Of a DNA stretch of 64,000 nt, positions 1 to 11,320 are shown one piece after another. A program made the position numbers and the translations under genes. The stretch spans positions 3,534,001 to 3,598,000 of the forward strand of contig CP075496.1 of the NCBI GenBank assembly GCA_021613535.1, written 5' to 3'. A model generated the notes under the pieces. That model saw only the letters and a program-made list of their open reading frames with translations, did not search any database and was not told the origin of the DNA. How positions within the stretch are numbered: position 1 is the first letter of the stretch; each line of letters opens with the position of its first letter. The DNA is from Adineta vaga (Eukaryota; Rotifera).

Positions 1-108
1 ATCAGCTCGTGCTCGAAAACCAGCTGTTCCATAACCCATAATAATGCCTTCTGGTTTCGGATATTCCAATAAAAGTGTCATGAGTTTTTCTTTTACAATA
101 TGTGTCAT
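1..108 (-). CDS. PGM3: Phosphoacetylglucosamine mutase, PGM3/AGM1-like, 5' partial
   Basis: Only the first 36 codons are in the window; the gene continues past the left edge. Reading the minus strand from the ATG at 108 gives a frame open to base 1. It ends in the motif GYGTAGFRARAD, which matches the N-terminal YGTAGFR signature of eukaryotic phosphoacetylglucosamine mutase. By family knowledge this enzyme interconverts GlcNAc-6-phosphate and GlcNAc-1-phosphate in UDP-GlcNAc synthesis. The active-site serine loop and metal loop lie outside the window, so function cannot be confirmed here. The start is the first ATG of the open frame and the N-terminus has about the usual length before the signature. 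It lies 182 bp downstream of the FAHD1 stop on the same strand. Confidence 0.8.
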   Translation of the reverse strand, partial: MTHIVKEKLMTLLLEYPKPEGIIMGYGTAGFRARAD

Positions 109-290
109 GATGATCAATTCTCTTTTTATTCTTCAACTGATTGCTATGATCTAAAATAAATGTAGAATCATCATCAACATCGAATGATATTTATTTCGAT
201 AAACTTTAAACTAACAAAACTATATGCCTTTTCGTGTGTATGCAAACTATTACGTGAGGATAAAATCAATTATAGAAAACTAAGATTTAT

Positions 291-1135
291 TTATTTGGAG
301 GCAACTTTGATTTCCATTGAATACTTTAAATTATTATCACCATTCAATCCAGCTTCAATTCGATCTCCTCTTTTAACTGCACCTACACCAGCCGGTGTAC
401 CAGTTAAAATTAAATCTCCATGTTCAAGAGTAATATATTTGGAAATATAGGCAATTAAATCCGGAACAGAAAAGATCATATCACGTGTATGACCATTTTG
501 TTTCATCTTTCCATTAACACTCAACCAGATATTGACGGATGATGAAAGACTAATTTTATTTTTATCAATAAAATCTCCACATGGACATGATGTATCGAAA
601 CCTTTCGCAAGTAACCATGGATGACCTTGCTTTTTCAATTCATCTTGAACTTTACGACTAGTCATATCTATTGCAACACAATATCCACCAACATTCTGTT
701 CGGCTTGTTCTTTCGTAACATTTTGACATTGCTTATCAATAATAACACCTAATTCAACTTCATAATGAAGTTCATCCCAATCAGATGGAACCTAATTAAC
801 GAAGAGAAGTTTGTTCTCATCTCTTAAATGAAAAATCTTGATTTTCTTTCGTACTTTAATTTCACTAGGTGGCACAACAAAAGCACTAGGTGGTTTCATA
901 AAAATCATTGGTTTAGTTGGTATAGCCTGAAGAAAAGATGTTTTAGATATTGACGAAAAAATTAAAGTGAAAATCTTTTATTACATTGCCCAATTCATTA
1001 GCATGTTCACTGAAAAATGTTAGAATTTAATCTTTAAAGTAATCAAAAGTATTTATTCTACCTGTAATTTCGTCCAATACAAATAATTTTCTTACAAATT
1101 GATCGAAAGTTTTTCAATGTACCCGCCGCTGCCAT
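291..1135 (-). CDS. FAHD1: Acylpyruvase, fumarylacetoacetate hydrolase domain protein FAHD1-like
   Basis: Four exons on the minus strand: 1135-1062, 1009-985, 926-855 and 791-291. Phases agree at every junction and all introns are GT-AG. The protein is 223 residues, about the usual FAHD1 length. It starts MAAAGTLKNF and carries the N-terminal block KIICIGRNYSEHANELGN, then KPMIFMKPPSAFV, the metal-site region DELHYEVELGVI, and near the C-terminus LILTGTPAGVGAVKRGD, all diagnostic of the FAH fold. In this family two Glu and one Asp of the central region bind Mg2+. FAHD1 enzymes hydrolyse acylpyruvates and decarboxylate oxaloacetate in mitochondria. A basic start is compatible with mitochondrial import, but I see no strong presequence. 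The gene is divergent from the metaxin gene, with 200 bp between the start codons. Confidence 0.9.
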
Positions 1136-1335
1136 TTACGAAAAGCTTATCTTTGTTTCGTTTCGTTTGCTCTATAGTCAATAGATCTGAAATTTGAATC
1201 TGAATTATCGTCGTGTCTGTCTGTTCTATACCATAATTTTGATTGATGCATACAATCGATCAATTGGAGTGAAGATAGATGTCTTTCTTTTTCATCTGTT
1301 TACTCGTCAATCAATTCTTTTGATTAGTAGTCAAC
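1136..1335. promoter_or_regulatory. Divergent promoter region between FAHD1-like and metaxin-like genes
   Basis: Only 200 bp separate the FAHD1 start codon (minus) from the metaxin start codon (plus). Both transcription starts must fall here or within spliced leaders. No clear TATA box or known motif was recognised. Both products are mitochondrial by family, so a shared bidirectional promoter is plausible, but this is inference from spacing. Confidence 0.45.
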
Positions 1336-2615
1336 ATGGAATCAACTATTTCAGAAGTAATTCTTTTGCAAATGAATTTTCTTCTAGAAATATGATTGAA
1401 TTTTTAGAATCAAGTACGAGAAAATTTAGTACTTTCAGTATGGCCTAACTCAAAGCATTTGTTGACAATTGATCCAACTTGTTTAGCTACTTCCGTATGA
1501 AAAAGAATTTCGTCTATTTATATATTTATTTCTTTGGATTGATAGTTATGGCTTCGAACTCAAGGATATTCTTATTCAATTATCAGTGCCAATCGACAAT
1601 TAGCAATGATCTTTGGTAAGATTAAAAAATATTCTATTTTCAAAAAAAAAAGAATTATTTATTTGATTATTCTCGAAAAAGGAACTTATCCAACATTACA
1701 TGATGTTGTAAATAAGAAACATTATGTTGGTTTTGATTCAATATATCAATACAGTCGAACATCGGATGTCAGTATTGATTGTTAATTTATTAAATCTAAA
1801 CAAAATCTTGTTTTTCTTTTCTAGCCAACAGCTGATGAACTTGCTTTATTAGCGACATTTAAACGACTATTTGTTCCAGCATTTGTATGTATTCTTTTGA
1901 TATCTTTCATTTAGTATCGTATTGTTCATTATAGATGCATTCACAATGGATTGATGAAACGAATAAATCATCAGTTCATACTTTATATCATTATACGATT
2001 GGTTTACCAAGTAGTCTATTTTATATTCGCAGAAAATTTTCATCAGCTCGACTATGGTTTAATATTATTCGCAATAAATGTTCTCATTCTAATGAAGAAC
2101 AAAGTCGAGTGAGAATACAATTGTATCATGTAAAAAAATGTTTTGTATCGTATTTTCATAGATTTATACAGATGCTGCTCGATGTTTAACAATACTTGAC
2201 AATGAATTAGCTAAACATAATCAACCATATATTGGCGGAGCAAAGTAAGAAACAAGAAGATAAGTTAACAGATTGATAAGTATCATATTCTTTTTTTTTA
2301 ATTAGATTTTCATTTACTGATGCTTGGATTAGTGCGTATCTTCTCGTACTTGTACATCAAACCTCGGAAAAATCTCAATTACGAACATTATTAACTCAAC
2401 ATAATCGACTTATTGATTATATTCAACGAATTGATGAAGAACAATTACTATTATTAAAAGAGAATGAAAATCATACTCTTATATCTTCATCATCCTCAGA
2501 AAATTCTGTTAATACTGTATCGATATTATATGTTATTTCACAAGTTATTTCATTTTCGATCTTCTTTTTTATGTTAACAAGAATTGGTGCCAATTATCAT
2601 ACGATTACATCCTAA
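1336..2615 (+). CDS. Metaxin-1/3-like mitochondrial outer-membrane protein
   Basis: Spliced gene. The first exon 1336-1356 encodes MESTISE. Exons 1408-1494, 1546-1615 and from 1682 follow with matching phases. Early residues LVLSVWPNSKHLLTIDPTCLA correspond to the metaxin N-terminal thioredoxin-like/GST segment. The block FGTYPTLHDVV matches the family's SGTLPAL region. FTDAWISAYLLVLVHQ is the C-terminal GST all-alpha signature. The protein ends with a hydrophobic segment around ILYVISQVISFSIFFFML, a likely tail anchor as in metaxin-1 and -3 but absent from metaxin-2. Metaxins belong to the SAM/TOB-associated machinery that inserts beta-barrel proteins and take part in mitochondrial transport. 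An AATAAA lies 135 bp after the stop. I cannot tell metaxin-1 from metaxin-3. Confidence 0.8.
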
Positions 2616-3192
2616 ATGATCATATTTTTCGTTTTTTTCTCTTTGACTTTTCAGCAACGCAAAATTTTTTATAGATAGAATACATTGAACGATTTTTTTA
2701 ATGATAAATTAGTTGTGTAATTAGAGTCCTTTTTTTTATAAATTAGAAAAATAAATTTGCTATATTAGAACATGATGAACACATCTCCTGAAATTGGAAA
2801 CTAAATTTACAAAGATTAAGTCTATATGATCTTATATACATATATATCATGTGAATAGCGACATCTATTGACGCATTTCTCTTTTCATACATAGATTTAA
2901 CTGTCAAGCACCAATTAAATGAACTTGTGATCTCTTTGTTTGTTATGCTTTGTTAAGTTTTTTTATCTTTTTCTCGTAGTATATGTATGACTCATCTATA
3001 GATTTTTTTTCTTAATGTTAAAAACGTCAGCTGATTTGATTTGCCTTCATAAATATTTTTGTATTGTCTTATGACAAATACTTTCTATACAATATATATT
3101 AAACGAATGCATTCTTTCTTTGTATATATACATTTCTTTTTAGAATACAAACATATCGATACTTTTTTTGTTGAAGAACATTAGCTGCTTGA
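2616..3192. other. Intergenic spacer, metaxin to BCAS3
   Basis: 577 bp of AT-rich sequence between tandem plus-strand genes. It holds the metaxin 3' flank and presumably the BCAS3 promoter. I see no ORF with protein-like content and no RNA gene. Confidence 0.5.
2750..2755 (+). terminator. Putative polyadenylation signal AATAAA of metaxin gene
   Basis: AATAAA hexamer 135 bp downstream of the metaxin stop codon, in an AT-rich 3' flank. Motif match only. Confidence 0.4.
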
Positions 3193-6100
3193 ATGTCCTA
3201 TGTATCTTCAATTGAATTACGTAAAGTTCGACCGGAAGCAGTCAAGTGAGAGACATTTCTTGTGATTGATTCATCTATTTTGTAATTTTTAGTGAAAAAA
3301 GTGTGATTGAATCTGTTGTGGATCTGTTTCATGATGTCGTAGAAAAAGTTCCACAAGTATGTTTGTGTTGTTTTCTTGATAAATTAGAAGAAGAATATTT
3401 CAACAAATGCTACTTTTACTTATTTAGGCTTATGCAATATCTTCACGACCAATTAATAGTGATCAATTAGAACCAATTGAATGGGTTCGTTTTCTTTCCA
3501 ATGCACATGAATGGCTCCATCAATACGTAATGATACATTGGTTCTATTGATAGCTTATAAAAGTGGTTTAACATTTTGGACAATTGAAAATAACGGAATT
3601 GCAAATGAATTATTTTCAATTCGTGAACATAATATTTGTTCGGCTTGTTTATTAGATATCAAATCATCTCAAGATGACCCTTATATATCCCATCGACCTT
3701 TAATTGCATTGGCAAAATCTGCTGGTCCACCATCAATACAAATTCGTTCATTAAAAAATGATCAACAAATGATTAAAATTCTGACTTTACCTGGTAATAC
3801 ACTTCAAAATGAACCAGTTTTGATTGAATCCAATAGTTCAGTTTTGATTTGTGCTACACATACATTCATTGTTGGTTATGATATTATTAAATTTGATGAG
3901 AAATTTTTTCTTGCAAATCTTTATTCACCTTTACCTTTATCATTGTCAACAAGATGGCTAGCATTTGTTGATTATCGTTTACATTTAATTCATCAGTCAG
4001 CAGGTGGAATTAATGGAAATATATCAGAACAACATGCATCATACACAGGTGTGATGTTAAATGCAGCGAAATCTTTATCAAAAAGTGTTGTGAAAATTGG
4101 TGAAAGTGTCCTTGGTTATAGTGGACAACAAGTGAATAATTCGAATATAAATGAAAAATCATCACCACCCAAACAACAATTATTAACGACAATGCATAAT
4201 AATAATAATAATAACGGTAATGGTACAAATTCATCACGTCATCGGCATGGTTCAGGTAAAGAAGAAGCACAAACAGGAATTGTAACAATTATTGATACAG
4301 TTAAATTATTTGGAGTAAGAAATAATAAACAAAATTTTTTCTTTTTTCTTAATCGATGTTTTTTTCTCCATAGTCATCAATTCATGATGAAAGACAAAAT
4401 TGGATTATTGCTCATTTTCAAGCTCATACAGAACCAATTGGATATTTACAATTCAATCCAAGTGGACATTTACTTGTTACCTGTGATACAAGTGGCCATT
4501 ATTTTAATGTATTAGAAATTCAAGCATCACCTTATCGATGTACACGAACCTATATTAAACATTTGTATACTTTATTTCGAGGTGATACTGATTGTCGAGG
4601 TAAGAAGAAGTTAAAGATCAATTCAATACATGTATCTTTTGATTTAGTATCTCATATTACGTTTACAACTGATAGTCGATGGCTTGCTGTATCAACAAAA
4701 CGAGGAACGACACATTTATTTGCGATCAATCCATATGGAGGTAAAGATAAATGAATTGTTCGAAAATAAATTAATTTTGTTTGATTTCAGGTGCTGTGAA
4801 CATTCGAAGTCATACAAAGAATTATGTTGTTAATAAAGCAAGTCGTTATCATCGTACTGCTGGTTTAGATGAACAATCAACACGTCTAACTAATACAAAT
4901 GGAATGGATAATAATTTAAAAGATAGTTCATCAAATTCTTCCACAAATGCTTCATTAAATATTGTTAATGGTAATGGAAATAATTATTCATCATCAACAC
5001 GTACGAAACGAACACAACACGAAGTGATATTTTCAACAGCAGTTGCAATCATTCGACAACCAACGGATAATTTCGTTACTGGTCTTAGTGTACCATTTAA
5101 TATGGATTCATTATGTATGGCAACAACATTTGGAATTTCACGTGGTTTTCTTAATCCAGAAGATATGATTAATCATCAAGAACATGTTCCACGTGCATGT
5201 AGTTCATTATATATCATCAGTTGGTATGGTCGATTGATTGAATATGTTCTTGAACCAATACCTGGTAAATTATTTTCATAAGTTGACGTCTTTTTCTTGA
5301 GTAATATCTGTTCCATCATTAGATACAAGTAAACATGGTACACGAATTACATCGGAAACTCCACTTGCTGTCAAAGCTTTTCCGAAAGCTCAATGGCCAC
5401 TTCAAAGGTAATGAAAAAAAGAAAACTTTTTTTTCTCAATTGACAATCTTTATATAGATTATTAACATGGCCAGAAGTTCGAATGTCTGTTGCGAATTCC
5501 TTTCTATCACAAGGACATCGTCCAACATCTGCTAATAAAGTAAATTCAAAAGATGATTGGCTTCGACAAGTAAAAAATGAAGTTTTTTTAATTCTATTTT
5601 CAAATTAAAATGATTTTATTAGGTTGAAATGAATACACATATTGGTCCACATCGTCGTTTATGGATGGGACCACAATTTCAATTTAAACATTATTCTGAA
5701 GCAACAGTAAGTGTTTGTCATCCAAATTCGAATGTATGTACAGCTGATACACCACAAACATCAATGAATTTTGTTGAAGCGGATTTGAAAAGTTTACCGT
5801 AAGTTTAATCATAGTTTTTTCTTTCAAAAAAAATCTATTGTTATAGAATACAATGGTCAAAATCAACACCACTTCGCGTACCAAATGCACAAAAAGATAT
5901 CGCTCCTGCTTATATTGAAGTTGGTTCGGGTAGTTTTCAAGTAGGAGAAACAAAAGAATATCAATTGATTAAAACTAAGTTCTTTCCTCTATAGGATGCA
6001 CCATCATTGAGTGTGTATGGCAGTTCGTTGGATAGTTTAAAATCTGATTTTGAACTTGAATTAATGGAAAAATTAGCTGATGCTGCTGTGGATATCTCAT

Positions 6101-6298
6101 TACGAAATAGTTTGTTGATTTTGTTTTGATTTTTATAGAAAAAAAAACATTATTTGAATGTATTTAGATGGTATTATTGATGCAACTGATTCTTTAACAT
6201 CGTCATCGTGTAGTAGTACAGCTACACGTACATTACAAACTAATAATTCAATGGAAAATATGATTCCATTTCCTGATACAGGCGATCCAACTGATTAA
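3193..6298 (+). CDS. BCAS3: BCAS3 (PHAF2)-like WD40 protein, with an apparent frameshift in exon 3
   Basis: About a dozen exons. Exon 1 is 3193-3245, exon 2 starts at 3293, exon 3 at 3428. Recognisable BCAS3 blocks in order are IESVVDLFHDVVEKVPQAYA, IEWVRF, LVLLIAYKSGLTFWTI, the WD segments STRWLAFVDYRLHLIHQ and TDSRWLAVSTKRGTTHLF, AINPYGG, SLYIISWYGRLIEYVLEP, and near the end THIGPHRRLWMGPQFQFK. The family forms a beta-propeller that works with C16orf70/PHAF1 on phosphoinositides at autophagic membranes and is also linked to the cytoskeleton. One base appears to be missing between about 3508 and 3535: the reading frame from WVRF differs from that of the next block, and no GT-AG intron with the right phase repairs it. 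The last exon encodes a Ser/Thr-rich tail and stops at 6296-6298. Confidence 0.85.
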
Positions 6299-6675
6299 GA
6301 ATTGTCGTTTTTTTTCTACGTATTCATATAATATTCATAGCTCAGGTTGAATACCTTCCGTTATCTATTTTATTTGGAAAAGATCGCAACTATTTTTTTT
6401 CCTTTCTACGCCCGGTTTTTGTGCATGTCTAAAGACTAGTCTGTGTGGATTTCTCTGAAGATATTGAAAATCAAGAGAACAGTGAGGTAATCAATCGGGA
6501 TATTAGACTTGTTTTTACAGTCTCTAATTGCACATCTGTTTCATCCCGATTCTATTTGTCATTTTTGTTTTCTTTATTCAATGTATTTACGGTTTCCTTG
6601 TTTCATTCTTTCTCTCTTCTTTTGTAAATATACAAAACTATGATATATTTCTTCTTTTCTTGTTCTTTATTCTTT

Positions 6676-6681
6676 AATAAA
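6676..6681 (+). terminator. Putative polyadenylation signal of BCAS3
   Basis: AATAAA hexamer about 380 bp after the BCAS3 stop codon. Motif only. Confidence 0.35.
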
Positions 6682-7722
6682 ACCAAACATGCATATATTT
6701 ATTCATGCTAAACAAAAAAATGCCAATGTTGTGTGATTTAAGCTTGAATGAATATCGGGCGTGGGACTTCTCTCATAAAGTACTCAAACATCGATCGTAT
6801 TTCATATTTTTGAACTAATAAGTATTCAGTTATGTTCTTTGAACTTTACAAATAATTCTGTAAATATGACTGATACATGTAATAAAAGTGTTCCAATATC
6901 TTGATGAACAATGTGAAAAAATAATCATTTCTCATATCTTATTCTCATTCTAGATGACATTCGAGTCAAATAAGCATTTTGACCAACAGGAATATATCAT
7001 TAAATCATTAATTGTAACATGTAACTATAAGAAACTATATTAAGCTTTTTATCTGCTTGCATGACGAGTAAATTTGACATAGACGAAATTATTCAATTAT
7101 TAGCTGAAATAGCCTACATCATTGGAAAGAAGAAGACAAATCTAATTGTTCTCGTGCATGAAATCAATGTAAAAAAGAAGACAAGAAATTAAAATAGTAT
7201 CACAAGATATTTCCAATTAATTGGCATACGAAAATGAGATGAATGATGATTAGTCGAAATCTCGTCGTTGTTTCCTTTACATCTCTTATTTACAATCATA
7301 AGATGAACATTTAAGACTTTTACGATGACTAACAACTTTATCTTCTAATTCTAGATTGTCAATGAAGAAAATTGTTCTTCATGATAATTGTCATCATTTG
7401 ATAATAATAGTAACACGTAGAAACGTTTTCTGTTTTTTGTTTTATAACTAAATTATTCAACGCAAAAAAAAACCCTTCACTTTTTTTCCTGTAATAATCA
7501 CGAACATTGCAGATGATGTTAAGTGCGTATTATTTTAGACAGACTTTCCGGTAAGAATCATTGACTAATCTCTTCATTTCTACTATTTAGTCCTTTTTAT
7601 ATCAATTGATTACTAGGATAGTAAAACCTCGAAATATCTAGGAAATAAATTCAATGTATTTCCATTTAATGATCTTGTAAGCAGCATTTATATTCTAATA
7701 AATGAGAGTAATACATTTGAAT

Positions 7723-7728
7723 TTTATT
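7723..7728 (-). terminator. Putative polyadenylation signal of 7B2 gene (minus strand)
   Basis: TTTATT on the plus strand (AATAAA on the minus strand), about 160 bp beyond the 7B2 stop codon. Motif only. Confidence 0.35.
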
Positions 7729-7886
7729 TCTACGAAGAAGATATATTTCATTACTCTTTACAAAATAAATTAATATTTGATATTTATCTTCTTTTCTTTT
7801 TTGCTTTTCAATATTTTGTTTTCAATTTCTGCAAGAAAATTCATTTGAATGTGTTCACTTAGTTCAATAATTCGTCAGTATAGAAT

Positions 7887-8708
7887 TTAAGACGTCAGCA
7901 TAATCGGGGATTTTTTAGCAACATGAAATCGTAAAGATTGTCCACGATGGAATGAATTACGTTGTGGGTGAGATTTAGTAGTATTTTCTCCATCTTGTTT
8001 ATGGTTTGCATCCTAAAGAAAAACACTCTTTAAAATCTTTTTTTTCATGAAACAATTCTAATCATACTCGTCGAACTCGCCGAGCACGTTTCAAAACACC
8101 TCCTGAGGCACTATTCGACGGAACATTTTGCTAAAATCAAAGAAAATATTATTGAAATCTTCAAAACAATATCTTTATTTACCATCATATTATTCAAATA
8201 ACATTCATCATGATCATTGTCACATTGACAGTCTTGTTCAGTTTGATATAATCGGCTGTATTCAGCATTGAACTTTGACATCGGTGATGCGTCACAATCA
8301 TCGGCTAGAAATATACACATATATAAGTCAATGATTTTTCGACTTTTATCTTCATTTACCTTCGAACCCTAATGGACACGGATTTGGTGGAGCACAATAT
8401 GATGGTAATTCTTCATCGGTTTTCACTTCTGGATGATTAGGTATTTGTCCACTAGGACTTAAATGCTGCCGACCTTCACCTGCTCCACCTGATACATATT
8501 TGTAACCGGTTATTAGAGGGCTATGTATTTCTTGTTCTTCATCACGTGTCAATGCGCTTAAATACTGATCAGAATCATCATCAAAAGCTGTAGCAACATT
8601 TGGTGATGGTTCCCCATAATCAGTCCAATCTGTTCCTTCACTACTCTTACTCATCATTAGAATTAATGCTGCTGTTGTTAATGTTGAGATACCATACCAC
8701 ATGATCAT
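7887..8708 (-). CDS. SCG5: Neuroendocrine protein 7B2 (secretogranin V) orthologue
   Basis: Four exons: 8708-8360, 8304-8183, 8130-8068, 8012-7887. All phases agree, giving 219 residues, close to vertebrate 7B2. It begins MIMWYGISTLTTAALILMM, a signal peptide, and an acidic region follows. The conserved 7B2 core reads VSGGAGEGRQHLSPSGQIPN and then PPNPCPLGFEGADDC, including the Pro-rich PPNPCP motif and paired cysteines. Exon 3 ends in the multibasic site KRARRVRR, matching the furin cleavage site of 7B2. The last exon holds HVAKKSP, matching the VAKKS core of the C-terminal peptide that inhibits prohormone convertase 2. The protein is expected to chaperone and inhibit PC2 in the regulated secretory pathway. 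The frame stays open upstream to about 8870, but the Met at 8708 places the signal peptide correctly. Confidence 0.92.
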
Positions 8709-9917
8709 CTTGTCGTTTTTGTTTTCGATGTGATGTTTTCCCCAACGGTGTGACGACTGAGATGAAAAACAAGGAAGTTCGTCTGGAAAAGAGGAGAAAA
8801 AGTATTCCTTTTTTCTTTTCTCTCGTCCTGTTTTTCTCTTTGTTACTGCGAGTTTTCCAAGCACTTTCAATATAGAAAAACGGAAAGAATCATTCTTTTT
8901 TTGTCGATTCTGTCTGAAGAATGAGTGTGTTCATGGTAGAAAATGAGAAAAGCAACGATGAAAAAACTATTATCGGAAGAAAACAACATAGAACGAGGAT
9001 AGATGATATAGAGTACTGGATGAAACTCCAGTAACGACGAGGGAAAAATGTTATTAACACAAGAATAGAGGAAAAGAAATATAATATGAATAAAAATATA
9101 TGCGACTAATGGAATTATTGATTTTTGTACGTTTAATATTTCGACGAAAAGAAATTGTCACGTCAAATGTTTAAAGCAACATTAAAAAAAATAAAGAATA
9201 CAAAAATCTTTTTTTCCTCTATGTCGGAGAGAGTCAACAAATACGCTAAAACGTTCTAAACTATGCAATAAACTGCACGATAGAAAACTAGAACGAAAAT
9301 GAATATGTAGTAGGATACCGTTTTTGATCAGTTTCTTTTACATATATGAATGTATTAAATAATCCTACACCCAATATTAATAACTTCAAAAGATATTTAT
9401 AGAGCATATTACTGGCTAATAAATGAATCAAACCTGTGCATTAAAACATTTGATAATAAGATTACTTTTCTTACTATATGTACCTAGGACATATTTACTG
9501 AACAGCGACAGACTATTTTATTTATTTAGAGAAGCATGTTGAATAATTTTTGATCGGTATTCTTTTTTTTTAAATACTCATTCAATTATAAAATTTTCAT
9601 CTTTTTTTCTCCATAACCTGTTCATTGAGTGTCATACAAACTGGTTTTTTTGTTTATCACGCATACATAGACAAACATACATATACACGTACACACGTAC
9701 AGAAAAAGTCAATAAAGAACAGAAAAGCACAAGTTTTTATATGTTATGCGTAGTATTCAAAAAAAGAAATTATTGTTTTTTTTTATACAATATCATTCCA
9801 GTCTGACGATATATGAAATAGATCAGTAACAATTGTGTCATCTAGCTTTGAAAAAGAACACAACATTGTCAGAAGAAAGAAACCAAAATAAAAGTTTTAT
9901 TTTCATATGAAAATTTG
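8709..9917. other. Intergenic region upstream of 7B2
   Basis: About 1.2 kb holding the 7B2 5' region and the 3' flank of the RRM gene. No protein-like frame outside the extension of 7B2 exon 1, and no RNA gene recognised. Poly-A/T runs are common. Confidence 0.5.
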
Positions 9918-11320
9918 TTATCGACGCGATCGTGCTGAACTTGATGACGGTGGCGGTGATCTTCTTGAAGGACGACGAGAAGATGACGATCGGGATGGTG
10001 ATCCATAACGTCCAGATCCATTACGCGATGATGATGATGGCGGTGGCGAAGCAGCATAACGACTAATGTAAGAATATAGATATACGAAGGACGAAAGATT
10101 CGATTTTAGTTTGTATTCTCTCTCTGATATTTGTGTATATGTAACTCTCGTGAAAGATTATGTAATACGACCAAATTTTTCATTCAATTAAGAATCAATG
10201 AATCGAATGTTTTATCTTTTTTGTTTATAAATGTCTTGCTTACCTCCGTGGTGGTCCCATTGAACTCGGTCCAGGTGGATATCCAGCGTAGCCATCATAA
10301 GCAGACCTGAAACGGATTACGACCAATCGGTATTTTCGAACGAACGAATACATATATATATATATATTGATAAGGAGAAGGAGGGAGAGAGAGACAGAGA
10401 GATATTTAAACAATATATCGACGAATTCGTGATATAAAATTCTTTTTTTTCTCAATATGCACGAATAGCGACATACCGCATTGGTGGTCCACGTCCATAA
10501 TGATCAGGCATAGGCATAGGTGGTGCTCGTTGATGATAGAAATCTTCACGACCATACGGATCAACGCCGCCACTACGTATACTGTAAGGATCACCGCCGG
10601 CACGATTGTATAGATCGGGATAATTCATAGGTGGTGGTGGCGGCATACGTTGACGTTCATAAGGCGAATCATACGGACGAGATCGTGCATCCATGTAACT
10701 ACTACGCATACTCGGGTACGATCGATCAGGACCACCGCCACCTGAATAACCACCATTTCGACTAGACGACATTGACGGATAGTCACGATTTCTATTGAAA
10801 AACAGATCGAATAAAATATACATAATTATTCTACGAAAACCAAACAAACCGAGATGATCTCATTGGTCCAGAATCATATCGTGGTGATTCTCCTCGTCGA
10901 CTAAAGTTAAATTAAAAAAAGAAAAGATAAATATGAAATCTTTATTTAATTTTGCATGAAATCTTACGATGAGCGACCAGCATTTCGAAGTTGCGTAGTT
11001 GATATCTAATCAATAGGTCAATCAATATTATTCAAAAACAAATTCTCTTGAAAAATAACATACTTCGACTCTAATTCGACTGCCTTTCAAATTGAAATCA
11101 TTTAAAGCTGCTATGGATGCTTTTGCTTTGCTTGCATCTTCCATATGCTATAAAAAAAATAAAAGAAGTAATTCAAACTTATGTTCAAATAACTTACAAC
11201 AAATGCATAATCTTTGACAATGTCACATTCTAGAACTTTGCCATATTTTTCAAATAATTCTTTCAATTCAGTTGAACTGACTGATGGAGAAATATTTCCA
11301 ATATAAAGTTTCGTTGGCAT
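9918..11320 (-). CDS. RNA-binding protein with one RRM and an Arg/Ser/Gly/Pro/Tyr-rich tail, RBM4/lark-like
   Basis: At least seven exons on the minus strand. Exon 1 begins at ATG 11320 ([20 protein letters not shown]). The RRM has RNP2 as LYIGNI and RNP1 as KDYAFVHM. The segment [18 protein letters not shown] is very close to the RRMs of RBM4/lark, and the domain closes with [11 protein letters not shown]. After about residue 85 the protein is low complexity: repeated Arg-Ser, [13 protein letters not shown], a Pro-Met-Gly-Tyr-rich stretch, and a final SR-rich tail ending SSSSARSRR. Vertebrate RBM4 has two RRMs and a CCHC zinc knuckle; neither the second RRM nor the knuckle is present, so an SRSF-like splicing factor is an alternative. 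Expected role: nuclear RNA binding and splicing control. A TTTATT lies 17 bp past the stop. The longest overlapping open frames are shadows that run into introns. Confidence 0.82.

Larger units (their letters stand above)
6299..7886. other. Convergent intergenic region, BCAS3 / 7B2
   Basis: 1.6 kb between two genes that end toward each other. It holds both 3' flanks, including AATAAA at 6676 (plus) and TTTATT at 7723-7728 (possible minus-strand polyadenylation signal for 7B2). The one short open frame (6445-6627) is low-complexity and lacks homology that I recognise. Nothing else seen. Confidence 0.5.

Noticed and set aside
184-450. Open frame on the plus strand over the FAHD1 last exon
   Set aside because: Antisense shadow of the conserved FAHD1 coding region; no homology of its own.
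3485-3553. Intron inside BCAS3 exon 3 to explain the frame change
   Set aside because: Its length is a multiple of three, so it does not change the frame.
8709-8870. Extended N-terminus for 7B2 starting near 8870
   Set aside because: It would bury the signal peptide behind about 50 basic and polar residues; the Met at 8708 fits a secreted protein.
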